DNA from: Pempheris klunzingeri | Taxonomy: Eukaryota; Chordata; Actinopteri; Acropomatiformes; Pempheridae | NCBI RefSeq assembly: GCF_042242105.1 | Contig: NC_092013.1 | Location: 19,150,618-19,214,617 of the forward strand | Length of the DNA: 64,000 nt | Direction of reading: 5' to 3' | Shown here: piece after piece, positions 60,910 through 64,000 of the stretch | Position numbering within the stretch: position 1 is the stretch's first letter | How the letters are laid out: every line of letters begins with the position of its first letter | Position numbers and translations under genes: made by a program | Notes under the pieces: model-generated | Databases searched by the model: none | Told to the model about the DNA's origin: nothing | The model's input: the letters and a program-made list of their open reading frames with translations, nothing else

Positions 60910-63400
60910 GTAGCTTTGAAACATGAGTGTTATTGTCCACATACTTGTGGCCATGCATTATATACTTGACTATTTTTAAGGATTTTCACCTTGGCTTATT
61001 GCTCATTTAATGTTTTACAACCAAGTAGCTGAGGATTTGCACTAGATATTTAAAATACATAAAAAAATTTCAGATTTCATGTCTTTGTCCTTTATTCCCT
61101 TCACTATATTTTACATAGATTTGTAGACTCGCATATTGCAGAACAGTTTGCTGCACCAATGCAGACGGGCAGATAGATCAAAAGCCGCACATTAAGCAGT
61201 AAATGTCAGATCAATGCAACGGTTTCTTGTCTGGTCACCTCAGTAAAAACAAATAAAGGTCCTCATGGTGCTGTTACCTCTCACAGATGGGTTGAATCTG
61301 TATTCTAGCGGTTTGTAAATCACCCAAAGCAGTGCTCAATGACCTTCCACCTGAGCAAACATGCTGAGGATGTTTCTGACACAAGGCGTTTGGTTATCAG
61401 TGCAGGACAGCTGTTATTATACAGTACCAACATGACTTAGTGGGATTTTTATACGACAGCTTGTGTAGCAGCTCTGTGGCCTGGCTGAGATAAACAGGAG
61501 ACGTGAGAGACGCAATTCTTCCCTTTTTTGTACTGTAAACAATTTGCATCAGTCACCGCTCTGGCTCAAGAAATAAAAGTTTTTGTTTTGCTATTAGAAA
61601 GTGGCGTTTTTGAAGCGACCGACAGATATTCAAACAAAAGTGTTTTATGACTTAACGAAACGAAGAGAGCAACAGGAAGAGAAGCGAAGCTCTTTTTCGG
61701 ACGACGATCACAGTGACGATGTGGGAAGAGATGGAGGCAGACACAACAATCTTTATCAAACGAGCATCTGATTCTGAGATTTTAAAGAATGCCTGTATGT
61801 CTGGTACACATACAAAAAAAGCAAACAGTCGCTTAATTGAGAGAAAAAGTAAAAAACACACTCATTCCCTTTATGCTGACTGTATAAGAGAGCCTCACAA
61901 CTGTAGTACATCATAAGGGTCAGTAAATTCTTATGTTTGAAATATTAACTTGTGCTTTTGCAATTTCCTGTGTCGTTGCTCTATCAGCGTTTGTAATGGC
62001 TCTCCTGCCAGATGAAATGAGCACAGAATCCTATACAATCTTTCATAACTGAGTTTCCAGCCAAAACAAGACTTGCAGTAGACTGAGCGATCCGGCCTCA
62101 GATGTGGACAGGGTGTGGCACCTCCTTGGCCCGCAGAGCCTTTACCTCCTGGATAGTTTACAGAGCTGAGATCTGGTGAGATCATCCCCGTGAGGCCGTT
62201 CCACTGCTAATGAGAGGGGGAGGGACGTTTTCCGAGGCTACTCATGCCTCACTGGAGGTCCTCGTGTCATCTGTGGGTTTGTGGTTGCACTCGCAGTGAT
62301 TCAGGCCGTACCTTGGACTGAGTTTTTCCAGCCAAGGCCCCACAAGCTAACGAGCGCAGACGGAGCACGTTTTACTTTTAAGGCCATTCAACATGGTAAT
62401 AATGTCTTTAATGTAAAAGCAAGTCTGCTTATTAAGTTAAGTTTATTTATGTGGGATTTTGTAATTCTTTGTCCTTGATCTTGGTCAGTTCAAAACCCTG
62501 ACAATGACTCAAAGTCACTCTTGAATCATTAAGCTTAATTTCACATCATTTGTTGAGCTTGAGATGGACCTAACTCTGTTTATAGTGCTGTCTGGGAATA
62601 TTGGTGACTCTGAAGTGCTTCATACAAAAAATAAGCCCCATTCAATAGCACAGCATTAATGTATACTGTATTGTAATATCTGCCCAGTTGTTATGGTGAA
62701 ACTGGAAATATTTGCTAGACTCTGAGCAACATGGACATCCATTTTGGAACTGTAATTTCAAGAATGCACGCTCATTTATGAGCAGCTGCCTCTTATTGCA
62801 GCAGTAGTAGTTCTCTAAAGCTAGCCTGTAGCTAATCTAATTGGCTACATTAATACTACACTACAGTATGTGGTACAGAGCACAATGCACTCGTTTGTTA
62901 TACATGCATTTCCCAAGAAGAAGAGAGAAACTATGAAGAGGGCGTTCAAAATCAGTGCAGCAGACTGACTGACTTTCAGCTCCCTAGTACAGGTTAGGGC
63001 CCAACAGTCCGTGATCCTACATTTCCCATCATGCAACACCTTCAGTTTACAATGCGGGCTTTTCAGTTCAAAATTTGAGTTTCAAGACCGTGATTTTTTA
63101 TTTTTTTAAACTGGACATCTCCCATCAGAGCCACAGAGTACACTTGCTAGCTGCTGTGGTCGTGGTTGACATCTGTTCATTTAAAAATTAACAAAGTTTA
63201 TTGGCCAATTAACCTTAAAACAATCTGTTTTGTTTTTTTTGGCCATGTGGCTAATTGGGAAATATCGTGCTTAGCTACCGATAAGCTTGACTTCACAGTG
63301 AGACTTTTAATCAGAAAACGCATCGATAAACGACACAAAACTTCTTACCAAGAGCGACCGGGTCTCTGCGGTGTTGCCATGGTAACCTGACGGAGGACCT
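60910..63400. other. nav1 intron, distal part
   Basis: No exon or clear repeat. The sequence becomes GC-richer only after about 63350. Confidence 0.55.
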
Positions 63401-63613
63401 CCGGCCTCTCTGCTCCTCTTTCCTTTTTTGTTCTGTCTTTCTGGGAGGGGGGCGTCGCCTGTCCGGTGGCAGCCTGCTTCTCCCTGCTTCGCTGAGTGGG
63501 AGAGGAAAAGGGGGTCTCTCTCTCTCTCTGTGTGTGCTCGCAGTGGATGTTGAATTAGAGTCTGAGCTCTGAGATAAGCGAAGGGACCTGTGCTCACCGC
63601 TACACGGTCACAA
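63350..63613 (+). promoter_or_regulatory. nav1: CpG-richer promoter-like region before a candidate short-isoform exon
   Basis: The region has GACGGAGGACCTCCGGCC, GGCGTCGCCTGTCCGG and a CT run (63516-63531), unlike the AT-rich intron around it. It stands just before an ATG exon with a good donor. A TATA box was not seen. Promoter function is inferred. Confidence 0.4.
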
Positions 63614-63696
63614 ATGAGCGGCCGTGTTTTGATCGGAAAAGTGCCTCCTCTGCCTCCGGCGCTCCGAGCCAGAAGGACTGTACTTTTTACGCCAAG
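63614..63696 (+). CDS. nav1: candidate alternative first coding exon of nav1 (short isoform)
   Basis: An ATG opens 27 codons (MSGRVLIGKVPPLPPALRAR then RTVLFTP) plus AG, and a donor GTAATT follows. The exon ends in phase 2, the same phase as the nav1 exon ending at 52745. It could therefore join to the next nav1 exon (W-DESSS in human) in frame. The peptide is basic and proline-rich with no domain. The base at -3 is C, a weak context. It might instead belong to another gene that starts here, but its position inside the nav1 intron, the strand and the phase favour nav1. Confidence 0.5.
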
Positions 63697-64000
63697 GTAA
63701 TTATATTTCTCCCCTGGACACACTGAGCAACTTATTCGACTTTTTTTCAGTTGTAAATTTTATTGGTGTACAATCGTGGCTTTCTTTTCTTTTGCTCTGT
63801 AACTATATGTCTAACATCAATGGCTGTTTCTCCTATAGAGACTGTGGTCTAATAGATTTATTCATTAGCTTTAAATCATTCTTATCCCGACCTGGCTTTT
63901 CACTAACCTTACAGTAACATTAGCCGATTAGCCTCTCTTTAGTAAAGGATGATTTCGGCTGGTTTCATTCAGGTCTTTGTACATGAATAATGGAATTATA

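Noticed and set aside
1..64000. CRISPR array, operons, tRNA or rRNA genes
   Set aside because: Nothing with regular spacers or a convincing tRNA cloverleaf was seen; the window is animal nuclear DNA.

Overview
The window looks like a piece of a teleost fish nuclear genome, probably a percomorph. The genes are intron-rich with GT..AG splice sites, the intergenic DNA is AT-rich with many CA/GT microsatellites, and several dispersed repeats resemble ones I recall from perch-like fish genomes. The gene order (troponin I slow type, CSRP1, NAV1) with opposite strands for NAV1 matches the human 1q32 block. No bacterial or viral genome features are present. Most of the 64 kb is intron or intergenic DNA, and most open reading frames in it are chance.

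Layout. 1-450: a promoter-like edge region with a possible first coding exon on the minus strand. 450-6650: intergenic, with a decayed Ty3/Gypsy integrase remnant near 5.85-6.3 kb. 6.65-9.2 kb: a complete tnni1 on the minus strand, with seven coding or leader exons including a 7-nt microexon. 9.3-13.5 kb: intergenic; no PHLDA3-like gene is seen where human has one. 14.1-16.2 kb: a complete csrp1 coding region on the minus strand (five coding exons, 192 residues), with a likely distal promoter near 20.2 kb (CCAAT box plus a CTATAAATAG element). 20.8-21.2 kb: a hAT-type MITE. 21.2-36.7 kb: a non-coding stretch with repeats and two candidate leader exons. 36.7 kb to the right edge: the 5' part of nav1 on the plus strand, which continues outside the window.

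nav1 is the most interesting locus. Three coding starts can be read: an upstream two-exon set (36767-37826), a large exon (43469-44201) matching the classic NAV1 N-terminus, and a short candidate exon at 63614-63696. The first two both end in phase 1 and join in frame to the shared exon at 50204. The third ends in phase 2, exactly as the shared exon ending at 52745 does, so it could replace everything upstream. The locus therefore appears to make long isoforms with two different N-termini and perhaps one short form.

Functionally, tnni1 is a sarcomeric thin-filament inhibitor, csrp1 a two-LIM actin-associated adaptor and nav1 a microtubule-associated neuronal guidance protein. They share synteny rather than a pathway. 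No wholly new system is visible. The observations most worth following are the nav1 alternative starts, the microexon, a spliced-looking antisense reading frame in a nav1 intron, and the repeat remnants.
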